64,000 bases of DNA from Natronosalvus hydrolyticus (GCA_025517525.1 JAOPJZ010000001.1:62001-126000); one strand, 5' to 3'. Counted from the stretch's first letter, positions 7,203 through 16,047 are shown. Notes: a model not told the origin generated them from the sequence alone. Translations and numbers: made by a program.

Positions 7203-9191
7203 ATGGTTGGCCTGCTTATTCAACATCTGGTGGACGGTCTGACCGTCGGCCTCGTGTACGTCCTGTTAGCCGCCGGGCTGTCTATCATCTTCGGCGTCAT
7301 GAACGTCATCAATTTCGCCCACGGGGAACTATTCGCGCTCGGAGCGTACTTCGCGGTTGCGCTGTTAGTCCAGGCGGGGCTGGGCGCTGGCGGCTTCGTC
7401 GTCGCGCTCGTTCTCGCACCGCTTCTCGTCGGTGTCATCGGGGTCGCAATCGAGCGATTTACCGTCCGTCCACTGTACGGACGCAACCCGCTGTATCACA
7501 TCCTGTTGACGTTCGGTCTGGTACTCGTCATCAACGACAGCATCTACCTCGTCTGGGGAACTGGCTCGTTCCGGCTCCCCCGACCGGAGATCATCACCGG
7601 CACCGTCGGTGTCGCTGGCATCTCTGTCAGCGCGTACAACCTGTTTATGATCGTCATCGGGTCGGCGATGGCGGCTTCGGTCTGGGCCGGCCTCAAATAC
7701 ACGAAATACGGTCTGATCATCCGCGCCGGTGCGCAAGACCGCCAGATGGTGCGAAACCTCGGGATAGACATCGACCGGTACTACTCGCTGGTGTTCGGCT
7801 TTGGGGCAGCCCTGGCGGCGTTCGCCGGCATCGTTCTCGCAGGACGCCAGCAGGTCACGCCCGAACTCGGTATGTCGTTCATAATCCCGGCGTTCGTCAT
7901 CGTCGTACTCGGCGGTCTCGGTAGCTTCCGAGGCGCCGTCGCTGGCGGCCTCCTCGTCGGCATCTTGCAGGAATCGATTCTGCGACCCTATGCGCCGGCA
8001 CTCGAGGGTATGATCATCTTCTTGCTGATGATCGGTATCCTGATCCTGCGCCCGCAAGGTCTCTTCGGAACCGAGTTTGCCGAAGACGAGAGCCACGAAC
8101 TGCTGACGAGTTCCGGAGGAGGACTCATCGATCACCAGACCCGCCTTCGCCTTGGGGGATTGCTGATCGGGCTGTTGGTACTGCTACCGATTTTAGCGAA
8201 CGTCCTCGACAATCCCCAGTGGGTCACGCTCGGGACGCGGGTCCTGATCTGGGGGCTGTTCGCGCTATCCCTGGATTTCGTGATGGGATATACGGGACTG
8301 GTTTCGCTCGGTCACGCGCTTTTCCTCGGACTGGGGGCGTACGTCGCTGCGCTCACGCTGGTCCACATGACCGGATCGGTGTTCGTTGCCCTCGTCCTCG
8401 CGATCGCCGTTTCGGCAGCTATCGCCTGGGTCGTGGGCTATCTCTCGATACGGGTGCACGGTGTGTACTTCGCGATGATCACGCTCGCGTTCGCCGAACT
8501 CTACTACAACTTCCTGTACCGTGTCGAATTTACCGGCGGCTCCGAGGGACTCGGTCTGCTCGGTATCGATCGCTACTACGGCGTTGCAGGCGCGGGAATC
8601 GACGTCGGGACGAGCGGTATCTTCGTCGGGCCCGTTGTCATTACTGGGCGTGCGCTCTTTTTCTATCTCGTACTCGGTTCGCTCATCTTTGCGTATCTCG
8701 TGACTCGTCAGATGCTTCGCTCTCCGTTCGGTTCGGTGCTAAAATCTATCCGTGAAAACGAAGAACGGGCGACGTTTATCGGGTACGACACCGTCGTCTA
8801 CAAGCGACGTGCGTTCGTCGTCAGCGGCGCGTTTGCCGGGCTTGCCGGTGGGTTGTTCGCGCTCAACAACGCCTTCGTCTCACCCTCTGTGGCCGAGTGG
8901 TTGAAATCCGGAGAAGTGATCGTCATGGTGATTCTCGGTGGGATGGGAACGCTTTACGGGCCCATCATCGGGGCCGGTGCCTACTTCGGCCTCGAGTCAG
9001 TCCTCAGTGACTTCACTACCCGATGGCGGCTGGTACTCGGTGTGATCTTCGTCCTGTTCGTCATCTTCCTTCCCCGAGGCCTCGTCTCGGTCCCGACACT
9101 GCTCGACCATCACCTCTCGGGAGCGGGCCCGGGCCCAGGACCCGAACCCGACGTAGCCACTGAGGACTCGAGTCATGGGGGTGATGACTGA
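7203..9191 (+). CDS. Fused LivH-LivM ABC permease
   Basis: A 662-residue double permease. Residues 1-290 are a complete LivH (GLTVGLVYVLLAAGLSIIFG, NFAHGELFALGAYFA, closing RPQGLFG near 283-289); a ~25-residue hydrophilic linker follows; residues ~315-645 are a complete LivM (DFVMGYTGLVSLGHALFLG, then the cytoplasmic coupling region SIRENEERATFIGYD). The tail is Gly/Pro- and acid-rich. In bacteria these are normally two genes. Together they would form the whole membrane channel of a branched-chain-type importer. It begins 18 nt after the binding-protein gene and overlaps the next gene by one base (TGATG). Confidence 0.9.
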   Translation: MVGLLIQHLVDGLTVGLVYVLLAAGLSIIFGVMNVINFAHGELFALGAYFAVALLVQAGLGAGGFVVALVLAPLLVGVIGVAIERFTVRPLYGRNPLYHILLTFGLVLVINDSIYLVWGTGSFRLPRPEIITGTVGVAGISVSAYNLFMIVIGSAMAASVWAGLKYTKYGLIIRAGAQDRQMVRNLGIDIDRYYSLVFGFGAALAAFAGIVLAGRQQVTPELGMSFIIPAFVIVVLGGLGSFRGAVAGGLLVGILQESILRPYAPALEGMIIFLLMIGILILRPQGLFGTEFAEDESHELLTSSGGGLIDHQTRLRLGGLLIGLLVLLPILANVLDNPQWVTLGTRVLIWGLFALSLDFVMGYTGLVSLGHALFLGLGAYVAALTLVHMTGSVFVALVLAIAVSAAIAWVVGYLSIRVHGVYFAMITLAFAELYYNFLYRVEFTGGSEGLGLLGIDRYYGVAGAGIDVGTSGIFVGPVVITGRALFFYLVLGSLIFAYLVTRQMLRSPFGSVLKSIRENEERATFIGYDTVVYKRRAFVVSGAFAGLAGGLFALNNAFVSPSVAEWLKSGEVIVMVILGGMGTLYGPIIGAGAYFGLESVLSDFTTRWRLVLGVIFVLFVIFLPRGLVSVPTLLDHHLSGAGPGPGPEPDVATEDSSHGGDD

Positions 9192-10000
9192 TGGCGGCCG
9201 AGACGACCGGCGACCGGGCGGACGACACGGCACAACGAGGGGAGACGATTCTCGAACTCGAGGGGTTGATCAAGCGCTTCGGCGAGTTCGCGGCTATCGA
9301 CGGCGTCGACATGACGGTCGAACGCGGGGAGTTCCGGAGCGTCATCGGCCCGAACGGGGCCGGGAAGACGACGCTGTTCAACCTTATCTCCGGGGCACTA
9401 CCGGTGACCAGCGGGACGGTTCGGTTCGACGGCGACGACATCACGTCGATGTCGCCGGAAGCACGCGTTCGCGCCGGTATCGGTCGTTCGTTCCAGATAT
9501 CGAACGTGTTTGGCGGGTTGTCCGTTCGTGAGAACGTCAGGCTGGCCGCCCAGGCAAATCAGCAAGCTGACTACAGCATCGTCCAATCGCTGTTCAAAAC
9601 GACCGATCGCTACTCCGACATCAACGAGGCGACCGACCGAACACTCGAGCGAGTCGACCTCGCCGACCTGGCCGACGTCGAAGCGAACGCACTCGCGTAC
9701 GGTGATCGACGCCGACTCGAGATCGGTGTGGTCCTGGCTGCTGATCCGGCGCTCGTGTTACTCGACGAGCCGACGGCCGGTATGAGCGTCGAAGAAACCC
9801 GTGAGACCATCGATCTGATAGAGGAGGTGCTGGTCGACCAGACGCTGCTGTTGATCGAACACGACATCGAACTCGTCATGGAACTCTCAGATCGCATTAC
9901 GGTGTTGAATCGGGGGGAAGTCATCGCCGAGGGATCGCCCGAGGGTATCGCTGCCGATCAGGCCGTCCAGGATGCCTATCTCGGCGGGGTGGTCGAGTAA
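9191..10000 (+). CDS. livG: ABC transporter ATP-binding protein, LivG type
   Basis: A 269-residue ATPase. The Walker A is GPNGAGKTT (53-61), the LivG-type signature region reads YGDRRRLEIGVVLAADP rather than LSGGQ, and Walker B is LVLLDEPTAGMS. The N-terminal ~17 residues are a non-conserved polar extension. It should pair with the LivF ATPase to power the fused permease. It overlaps both neighbours by one base, indicating translational coupling. Confidence 0.92.
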   Translation: MAAETTGDRADDTAQRGETILELEGLIKRFGEFAAIDGVDMTVERGEFRSVIGPNGAGKTTLFNLISGALPVTSGTVRFDGDDITSMSPEARVRAGIGRSFQISNVFGGLSVRENVRLAAQANQQADYSIVQSLFKTTDRYSDINEATDRTLERVDLADLADVEANALAYGDRRRLEIGVVLAADPALVLLDEPTAGMSVEETRETIDLIEEVLVDQTLLLIEHDIELVMELSDRITVLNRGEVIAEGSPEGIAADQAVQDAYLGGVVE

Positions 10001-10719
10001 TGACCAACCCCGTGTTGTCCCTCGAGAACGTCAACGCCGGCTACGGTGAGACGCAGGTCCTCAGGAACCTCTCGCTAGAGATCGGTGCGGGTGAAGTCGT
10101 CTCCCTTGTCGGGCGGAACGGGGCCGGCAAGACGACGACGTTGCGAACGATACTGGGGATCATCACGCCGACGTCCGGAACCGTTGCCTATCGAGATGAA
10201 GATATCAGCGCCATCGAGGCCACCGAGACTGTCCGACGGGGAATCGCACTGGTCCCGGAAGAGCGACGGATCTTCCCCGAACTCACCGTGCGCGAAAACC
10301 TCGAGTTGGCGGCGCTCGGTGGTGCCGATAGCGGAAACGCGCTGTCACTCGAAGAGGTACTGGGAATGTTCGAGAACCTCGCCGAGCGAACCGAAAATAG
10401 CGGGTCGTCGCTTTCCGGCGGTGAACAACAGATGTTGGCCATCGCCCGGGCGCTCGTGGGCGGGGCGGAACTGATCTTGCTCGACGAACCGACCGAAGGA
10501 TTGGCCCCGTTCATCGTGCAGGACGTGATGGATATCGTACGACAGCTCAACGACCGGGGGATTACCGTGTTACTGGTCGAACAGAACGTCCACGTCGGCC
10601 TCGAACTGGCGGATCGAAACTACGTCATCAATCAGGGCGAAATCGTCTACGAGGGAACGTCGGCCGAACTCGAGGCTGACGAGGATATTCTCGAGCAATA
10701 CCTCGGCGTGACGAACTGA
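10000..10719 (+). CDS. livF: ABC transporter ATP-binding protein, LivF type
   Basis: A 239-residue ATPase with Walker A GRNGAGKTT, signature LSGGEQQMLAIARAL, Walker B LILLDEPTEGL and switch histidine region LLVEQNVHV. Length and motifs match LivF. It is the last gene of the uptake operon; the gene after it lies on the other strand, with inverted repeats between them. Confidence 0.92.
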   Translation: MTNPVLSLENVNAGYGETQVLRNLSLEIGAGEVVSLVGRNGAGKTTTLRTILGIITPTSGTVAYRDEDISAIEATETVRRGIALVPEERRIFPELTVRENLELAALGGADSGNALSLEEVLGMFENLAERTENSGSSLSGGEQQMLAIARALVGGAELILLDEPTEGLAPFIVQDVMDIVRQLNDRGITVLLVEQNVHVGLELADRNYVINQGEIVYEGTSAELEADEDILEQYLGVTN

Positions 10720-10763
10720 CGGAGTTCCCGTTCGTCAAAAGACATAGCCCGTTTTCTCATCGT

Positions 10764-10876
10764 GTTCCGTTCGGTGCCAGCGCGGGCCAACGTTCGGCGG
10801 AACGGAACGGCAACCGACCGTCTCATAGGTTTCGTTGCCTCTCTTCGGTCAGCATGCATCGGTTCGTCGCTGACCG
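10764..10876. terminator. Two inverted repeats between convergent genes
   Basis: GTTCCGTTC (10764-10772) pairs with GAACGGAAC (10800-10808), and CGGTCAGC (10846-10853) pairs with GCTGACCG (10869-10876). They lie between the end of the LivF gene and the end of the MFS gene, so each could shape the 3' end of one transcript. No gene is visible in this 180-nt gap. Confidence 0.5.
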
Positions 10877-10898
10877 GCACACCGTTACAACAATCCCA

Positions 10899-12176
10899 TC
10901 AACCGTCAGGGAGCTTCCAGTGTAACCACAGCCCACAGCAGAGCGCGACGACGATGGCGGCTGTCGCAATCCCGAAGGCGACCTGGTACCCGAATTCAGT
11001 GTAGACGCGCGAGCCGGCGACGGTCTCCCCGGTCCAGTAGGTGTCGAGTGCGTATCCCATTGCAGTCGGAAAGGCGGCTGCCCCGAGAAATGCAGCACCG
11101 TTGACCGTGGCAGTCGAGACGCCACTTGCCGCCGTCGCGTGGCGATCTTTGATTACGGCGTAACTGAGCGTGAACGCTCCGAGAGTGGCTCCCGAACTAA
11201 AGTAGATCAGCGCGATGAGGACGTGGTGTGGGGAGGGGACGAGGGTGAGGACCCCGAAACCGGCAACGTAGACGATTCCACCGCCGACGATCAGACCGGT
11301 TCGGGTCTCGAAACGGTCGGCAACCCAGCCGAACGTCGGCGGGCCGACGAGCAGTCCGAAACTCCCGAGGAGCGTGTAGTACGACGCCGTCGTCACCGAA
11401 ACGCCCTGGGTCTGGACGACGTAAGGAACGCCCCACAGGCCGAGGAGTGTGATCAATACCCCCGTTGAGCAAAACAGCATCAGACTTATGACCCACGTCT
11501 CGCGCTCGGCCAGTACCGCTCGAAGGTTCCGTAGTACTTCCTCGAGCGTCAACGTCGTGCCCGTTTCGACGTCCTCGATGGGCTCGAGACCGGCCGACTC
11601 CGGGGAGTCTCGCGCGAGCAGCCAGACGACGCCAGCAAACAGCAGCCCAACGACGCCGAGGCCGAACATCGTCGACCGCCATCCGAACGCGTTGGCGGCG
11701 AGGGCGAGCGGGGTCGTCGCCATAATGCCGCCGAGGCCTGCGATTGCGATGGTGAGTCCGTTCATCGTCGCGAACTCGTCGGCGCGAAACCAGTTCGCGC
11801 AAAATCGGAGCGTCGAAATGAAGATGACGGCACCGCCGAGGCCGATCAACGCTCGGCTGAGAAACGCGACGTGGTAGGTCTGTGCAAGGGCGAAACCGAT
11901 CGCACCGACGTTGAAGACGATGGCCCCGGCGGTAGCGGTCTTGCGTGGCCCGGCCCGGTCTGCGAGGATGCCGGTCGGGAGTTGCATGAGCGCATAGATG
12001 TAAAAGAAGGAGGCATGGAGCGTTCCGAGGCCTGCGCCGGTCGTATTGAAGCCGGCCATCAATCGATCTGCGAGAACGGCCGACGACAGGCGGTAAAGAT
12101 TCACCAGCAAGAAGACGATTGCCAGCACCGTCCAGACGAGCCAACGTCGACGCAGGGGGTCGGTACGCAATGACAC
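10899..12176 (-). CDS. MFS transporter
   Basis: A 425-residue major facilitator with about 12 membrane spans. The first half contains GTLHASFFYIYALMQLPTGI and DRAGPRK (loop 2-3 motif A), the second half WVADRFETRTGL. The substrate is unknown. The frame is open 17 codons further to an ATG at 12227, but I chose the GTG at 12176 because a CTATTTTCAT box on the minus strand (about 12199-12208) lies at promoter distance and would be inside the longer version. It sits between the ABC uptake operon and a divergent CoA ligase, so it may share their substrate range (inference). Confidence 0.85.
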   Translation of the reverse strand: MSLRTDPLRRRWLVWTVLAIVFLLVNLYRLSSAVLADRLMAGFNTTGAGLGTLHASFFYIYALMQLPTGILADRAGPRKTATAGAIVFNVGAIGFALAQTYHVAFLSRALIGLGGAVIFISTLRFCANWFRADEFATMNGLTIAIAGLGGIMATTPLALAANAFGWRSTMFGLGVVGLLFAGVVWLLARDSPESAGLEPIEDVETGTTLTLEEVLRNLRAVLAERETWVISLMLFCSTGVLITLLGLWGVPYVVQTQGVSVTTASYYTLLGSFGLLVGPPTFGWVADRFETRTGLIVGGGIVYVAGFGVLTLVPSPHHVLIALIYFSSGATLGAFTLSYAVIKDRHATAASGVSTATVNGAAFLGAAAFPTAMGYALDTYWTGETVAGSRVYTEFGYQVAFGIATAAIVVALCCGLWLHWKLPDG

Positions 12177-12269
12177 GGTGTTGCATACGATTACCGGTAT
12201 GAAAATAGTTCCCCGTCGCACTGTCACGCCGAATGAAAGATTCTTGACCGAATATTGTAGTTATTAAAG

Positions 12270-12282
12270 CGGTTTACAACCG
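12270..12282. promoter_or_regulatory. Short palindrome in the divergent MFS/CoA-ligase promoter region
   Basis: CGGTT-TAC-AACCG, a 5-bp inverted repeat with a 3-bp centre, in the middle of a 240-nt AT-rich divergent intergenic region. It could be an operator, but the arms are short and chance is not excluded. Confidence 0.25.
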
Positions 12283-12390
12283 TATCACGATACCATCTTT
12301 GCGATAGAGTATGCGATGACTTTCACTGGCACCCTATAATACACTGGCGTGATCGTACGGGGTTCGGTCTCACATCATCAACCGATATGA

Positions 12391-12398
12391 TTTTTATG
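12391..12398 (+). promoter_or_regulatory. TATA-like box of the CoA ligase gene
   Basis: TTTTTATG lies 20-27 nt before the GTG at 12418 and 26-33 nt before the ATG at 12424. It argues against the earlier in-frame GTG at 12403. Confidence 0.5.
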
Positions 12399-12417
12399 TG
12401 GCGTGTTAGTAGATAAC

Positions 12418-13710
12418 GTGGGAATGACCTACAACGATATCGAGTCAGCCGATCGTGGGGAACTCGAACGGCTGCAAAGCCAACGACTGCAAGAGACCGT
12501 TCAGCAGGCCTACGAGAACGTCGACTATTATCGGGGCCAACTCGATGCGAATGGAATCTCTCCCGAGGACATCGATTCGATCGACGACATCTCGAGGCTA
12601 CCGTTTACCAGGAAAGAGGTGTTCCGAGACGAGTATCCCGACGGACTGTTCGCCGTTCCCGACGAAGAGATTCGCCGGATCCACGCCTCTTCGGGAACGA
12701 CCGGCAAGCCAAAGATCGTTTCCTACACGCAATCCGATCTCGAGGTCTGGTACGAGGTGATGGCTCGATCCCTGTATGCTGCAGGGGTCGAACCCGGCCA
12801 GACGTTCCAGAACGCCTACGGATACGGATTGTTCACCGGCGGTCTCGGTTTCCACGATGGTATCGAAGAACTCGGTGCGACGGTCGTTCCGACCGGAGGT
12901 GGCGATACAGCCAAACAGATCGAGATGCTCGAGGACCTGGGAAGTGACGCACTGGGCAGTACGCCGTCGTACTGTCTGTACCTCGCAGAGCGAGCGGCCG
13001 AGCGCGGGGTTGACATCCGTGACCTCCCGCTTTCGACGGTCGTTATCGGGGCCGAACCGTTCACCGACCCGATGCGCGACGAGATCGAGGAGCAACTCGA
13101 TGTCACTGCTATCGATATCTACGGCCTCTCAGAAATCGTTGGCCCGGGCGTCTCCGTCGAGTGTGCACACGCCCAGGACGGACTGCACATCTGGGAGGAC
13201 CACTTCTATCCGGAAATCGTCGACCCGGATACGGGCGAACCGCTCGAGGAGGGCGAACGCGGCGAACTCGTTTTGACGACGTTGTCGAAAGAAGCGCTCC
13301 CCGTCTTGCGCTATCGGACCGGTGATATCACGCGACTGTACTATGACGAGTGTGAATGCGGACGGACGATGGTGCGGATGGATAACGTTCGCGGCCGCGT
13401 CGACGACCTGCTCATCGTCCGTGGGATCAACGTGTACGCGAGTTCCATTGAGGAGGTCATGCTCGAGTTCGAGGCCGTCGCGCCCCACTATCGTATCGAT
13501 CTGTATCGGGAGGATCAACTCGACACGATGGAGATCACCGTCGAGCACCACGAGGAGTTCGAGGGCGACCCTGCGGAACTACGTGAGCGGATTCAAAACC
13601 GACTCGACGACGTACTCGGTATCAGCGTGGATAAAATAGACGTCGTTCCCTACGGCGACATCGAACGAACCGAAGTGGGCAAGGTACGGCGCGTGTTCGA
13701 CCATCGCTGA
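12418..13710 (+). CDS. paaK: Phenylacetate-CoA ligase family protein (PaaK-like)
   Basis: A 430-residue adenylate-forming ligase. It has the AMP-binding P-loop SSGTTGKPKIVSYT, the PaaK-type IDIYGLSEIVGPGV segment, and the C-terminal domain that starts after RYRTGDITRL and ends RTEVGKVRRVFDHR with its conserved lysine. Family enzymes activate phenylacetate or related aromatic acids to CoA thioesters with ATP. Short length (about 430) and the YYRGQL start region are typical. Starts at 12403, 12418 and 12424 are all in frame; the TATA-like box favours 12418 or 12424. Neighbours (branched-chain-type ABC importer, MFS carrier, PaaI thioesterase) suggest aromatic acid uptake and activation, but no ring epoxidase or ring-opening genes are in the window. 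Confidence 0.85.
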   Translation: MGMTYNDIESADRGELERLQSQRLQETVQQAYENVDYYRGQLDANGISPEDIDSIDDISRLPFTRKEVFRDEYPDGLFAVPDEEIRRIHASSGTTGKPKIVSYTQSDLEVWYEVMARSLYAAGVEPGQTFQNAYGYGLFTGGLGFHDGIEELGATVVPTGGGDTAKQIEMLEDLGSDALGSTPSYCLYLAERAAERGVDIRDLPLSTVVIGAEPFTDPMRDEIEEQLDVTAIDIYGLSEIVGPGVSVECAHAQDGLHIWEDHFYPEIVDPDTGEPLEEGERGELVLTTLSKEALPVLRYRTGDITRLYYDECECGRTMVRMDNVRGRVDDLLIVRGINVYASSIEEVMLEFEAVAPHYRIDLYREDQLDTMEITVEHHEEFEGDPAELRERIQNRLDDVLGISVDKIDVVPYGDIERTEVGKVRRVFDHR

Positions 13711-13932
13711 GAAGCGCCAGTTCAGCGGTTCGGCGGCACGTTTGTCGCTGTCGGCTGTTAGTTTTAAGACCATCGGGGCAGATATCCCACACCTCGAGGT
13801 TGGGGTCACTGTGGGCTTCCGTACAGAAATTCTCGATCGAGAATACACTGTTCCGCACTCGAGTGACGACTCCTCGCCGACGCTCGAGTAGCGACGTCGA
13901 AGCATGAACTCGATGACCGATCTCGGCGGGCT

Positions 13933-14331
13933 TTAGGCACCGGGTCGATACACGCGCCCTCTGAACGTCGCTATTCGGTCCTCGCCGTCGGTGACGACTA
14001 CCTCGTACTCGGCCGTTCGACCGCCGACGTGCGTCTCGGTCGCCGTCGCCGTCACCGTCGTTCCGACGTCGACCGCCTCGAGGTAGGAGATGTTCGTCTC
14101 GAGAGCGAACGCGGTCTCGCCGGCCGCATTTGAAGCGGCGGCGAACGCGGCGTCAGCGACGGAGTAGATCGCGCCGCCGTGTGGGGTCCCGTGGAAGTTC
14201 ACCAAGTCGTCAGTAATGGTCAACCGTGTTCGAGCACGGCCGGCCTCGGCCTGGACGAGTTCGATACCCAGCGTCTGGCAGTAGGCGTCGTCTTCGATAC
14301 GTGCCCGGAGTGAGTCCTCGACGTCCGTCAT
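13933..14331 (-). CDS. PaaI-family hotdog thioesterase
   Basis: A 132-residue hotdog-fold acyl-CoA thioesterase. The family signature is NFHGTPHGGAIYSVADAAFAAASN, with the catalytic-region HGG motif, followed by the long central beta strands ETNISYLEAVDVGTTV. PaaI enzymes clear stalled aromatic-CoA intermediates. The gene converges on the PaaK-like gene. An open extension of 29 codons upstream is not used: family homology begins at MTDVEDSLRARI and a CTATTAC-like box lies at promoter distance (about 14353-14367, minus strand). Confidence 0.85.
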   Translation of the reverse strand: MTDVEDSLRARIEDDAYCQTLGIELVQAEAGRARTRLTITDDLVNFHGTPHGGAIYSVADAAFAAASNAAGETAFALETNISYLEAVDVGTTVTATATETHVGGRTAEYEVVVTDGEDRIATFRGRVYRPGA

Positions 14332-14473
14332 AGCATGGTCAACGGTCTCATTGTATGTAATAGTAATTCGTGGAACTAATCGAGACACACGAGCGGTATC
14401 TTCCCCATGACAGCTCATCTCTGGAGGAATTCGCTCGCCGTTCGGATGCCAACAATTACCACATTGGTGGCCG

Positions 14474-14479
14474 TTTTAC
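14474..14479 (+). promoter_or_regulatory. TATA-like box of the VOC gene
   Basis: TTTTAC lies 24-29 nt before ATG 14503, which decides between that start and in-frame ATGs further upstream. Confidence 0.45.
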
Positions 14480-14502
14480 CGCCTATGCCCGAGCCACCAC
14501 GC

Positions 14503-14952
14503 ATGCGTCTCGACCACGTCGGCATCGCCGTCGAGTCGATTCCCGACGCCGAGGGACTGCTCTTTGCCCTTGGTGCGAAGAAGGTTCACGAGGAGGTCAC
14601 CGACGACACCTTCACCTGGGCGACGTACCGACTCGGCGATGCGTCCCGATTCGAACTCATTGCGCCGCTCGAGGGCACCGACTCGTTTCTCACGGCCTAC
14701 CTCGATCGACACGGACCTGGGTTGCACCACGTGACGCTCGAAGTGGCGGATATCGATACGGCGGTGAGCCTGATCGAGGCGGCGGGATACCGGGTTATCG
14801 ATTACGACGACAGGAGCGATTGGGCGGAGGCGTTCATCTCGCCTCGCAATCCCACGGGTGCGCTCATCCAACTGATGGAGTATCACGATTCGTACGCCCA
14901 GAATCGAGAGACCGACGAGAAGGGACTTTTCGTCCACGGCGACCCAATATGA
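14503..14952 (+). CDS. VOC-family protein, methylmalonyl-CoA epimerase-like
   Basis: A 149-residue vicinal-oxygen-chelate protein with two beta-alpha-beta-beta-beta modules: MRLDHVGIAVESIPDAEGL opens the first, HGPGLHHVTLEVADIDTAV the second, and ALIQLMEY supplies the final Glu ligand. The His residues in LDHVGI and LHHVTL and that Glu match the metal set of methylmalonyl-CoA epimerases and glyoxalases. No mutase gene adjoins it, so epimerase function is a family-level guess. The last ~20 residues are hydrophilic and not conserved in my view of the family. Confidence 0.75.
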   Translation: MRLDHVGIAVESIPDAEGLLFALGAKKVHEEVTDDTFTWATYRLGDASRFELIAPLEGTDSFLTAYLDRHGPGLHHVTLEVADIDTAVSLIEAAGYRVIDYDDRSDWAEAFISPRNPTGALIQLMEYHDSYAQNRETDEKGLFVHGDPI

Positions 14953-15065
14953 CTATATTTTCCGGCGTCGACGCAAAATGCGTTCAAAGGGAATTTCGCA
15001 CTAGTGTACCGTCAATTCCCGACCTCGTTGCGGGCGTTTGGCGGCACGTGACGACAACGATCCCA

Positions 15066-15203
15066 TCAGAACCGTCCCGGTTCACGGTACGTGCCGAGCA
15101 TACTGTGACAGTCCGGGCAGTGCACGCGCAGCAGGTCCCCCGATTCGTGGCGGACGAGGTCGGCGGCCTCGAGCGATCGATCGCAGTAGGTGCAGGTTGG
15201 CAT
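15066..15203 (-). CDS. Small zinc-ribbon protein (45 residues)
   Basis: A short gene with two CxxC knuckles: MPTCTYCDRS near the start and HCPDCHSM about 22 residues later, ending GTYREPGRF then TGA. The spacing CxxC-x22-CxxC is a typical treble-clef/zinc-ribbon arrangement. An in-frame ATG at 15230 would add nine residues. Haloarchaea encode many such one-domain zinc-finger micro-proteins, most without known function; some are linked to regulation, motility or biofilm phenotypes. It shares a short spacer with the divergent methyltransferase gene. Confidence 0.75.
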   Translation of the reverse strand: MPTCTYCDRSLEAADLVRHESGDLLRVHCPDCHSMLGTYREPGRF

Positions 15204-15261
15204 ATCATGGTGTACGTTAGCAAGAGACATAACGTGTTTCCTCGACTCGAGTCCAGTATCG

Positions 15262-15267
15262 TTTTAT
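15262..15267. promoter_or_regulatory. TATA-like box between the zinc-ribbon and methyltransferase genes
   Basis: TTTTAT lies 28-33 nt before GTG 15295 on the plus strand and 32-37 nt from ATG 15230 read the other way. It could serve the methyltransferase gene, and possibly the divergent one. Confidence 0.4.
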
Positions 15268-15294
15268 CCTCCGGGGAAAGTAGATTCTATCAGT

Positions 15295-15999
15295 GTGAAA
15301 GGACAGGAGTGGTACCAGGCCGACGACATCGCCGAGGAGTACGACGATAAGCGGTTTTCTCGCGGCGGTCAGCTTATCGACCGGCGGGAGAAGACCGCCG
15401 TTCTCGACGCGCTTGGGCCGCTCGAGGGCAAGAACGTACTCGAAATCGCCTGTGGTACCGGGCGATTTACCGTCATGCTCGCCGAGCAGGGCGCAAACGT
15501 CGTTGGACTCGATATTTCAGCAGCAATGTTACAGCAAGGACGCAAGAAAGCGCACGCGAGCGGTGTCGACGACTCGCTCGAATTTCTTCGCGGGGACGCA
15601 GGTCGGTTACCGTTCCCGGACGATCACTTCGACACCGTCGTCGCCATGCGCTTTTTCCACCTTGCCGACGATCCAGCAGCGTTCCTGAGCGAGATGAAAC
15701 GTGTCGCACGCGAACAGATCGTGTTCGATACGTTCAACCGATTCAGTTCCCGCAGCGTCTACAACTGGGCGCTGCCGATGGGATCGCGTCTGTATTCCGC
15801 CAACGAAGTGAGCGTGTTGCTCGCCAAGAACAGTCTCGAACTGGTCGACGTCGAACACGATTTCCTCGCCCCCTATGGTCTCTACAGGGCTATTCCGAAT
15901 GTTCTCGCATCCCCCATTCGAACCCTCGATAGGGCTGTGGGTCGACTGCCGTTGACCGACCACCTCATGTCCGTCTCCTACTGGAACGTCAGGGTGTGA
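15295..15999 (+). CDS. Class I SAM-dependent methyltransferase
   Basis: A 234-residue methyltransferase. Motif I is VLEIACGTGRFTVMLAEQG with the acidic motif II VVGLDISAAML; FPDDHFDTVVAMRFFHL is the Methyltransf_11 type motif. The acceptor is unknown (UbiE/small-molecule type rather than RNA, by motif style). The start is a GTG; the frame is open upstream but only this start has a TATA-like box at the right spacing and matches the start of homology. It is followed by a glycosyltransferase in the same direction, each with its own promoter-like box. Confidence 0.85.
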   Translation: MKGQEWYQADDIAEEYDDKRFSRGGQLIDRREKTAVLDALGPLEGKNVLEIACGTGRFTVMLAEQGANVVGLDISAAMLQQGRKKAHASGVDDSLEFLRGDAGRLPFPDDHFDTVVAMRFFHLADDPAAFLSEMKRVAREQIVFDTFNRFSSRSVYNWALPMGSRLYSANEVSVLLAKNSLELVDVEHDFLAPYGLYRAIPNVLASPIRTLDRAVGRLPLTDHLMSVSYWNVRV

Positions 16000-16047
16000 C
16001 CCTCCGACATATCAGCGGATAATCGTATTTTGCGGCAAAACCCAGCC

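Noticed and set aside
13622..13858. A 78-codon minus-strand frame with FCTEAHSDPNLEVWDICPDG, reminiscent of a small zinc-binding protein
   Set aside because: The second CxxC knuckle is missing and the frame runs antisense into the PaaK-like gene. It may be a gene remnant, but I cannot support a gene.
14952..15350. A plus-strand frame continuing from the VOC gene end towards the methyltransferase gene
   Set aside because: It is antisense to the zinc-ribbon gene and has no homology; the zinc-ribbon reading explains the region better.
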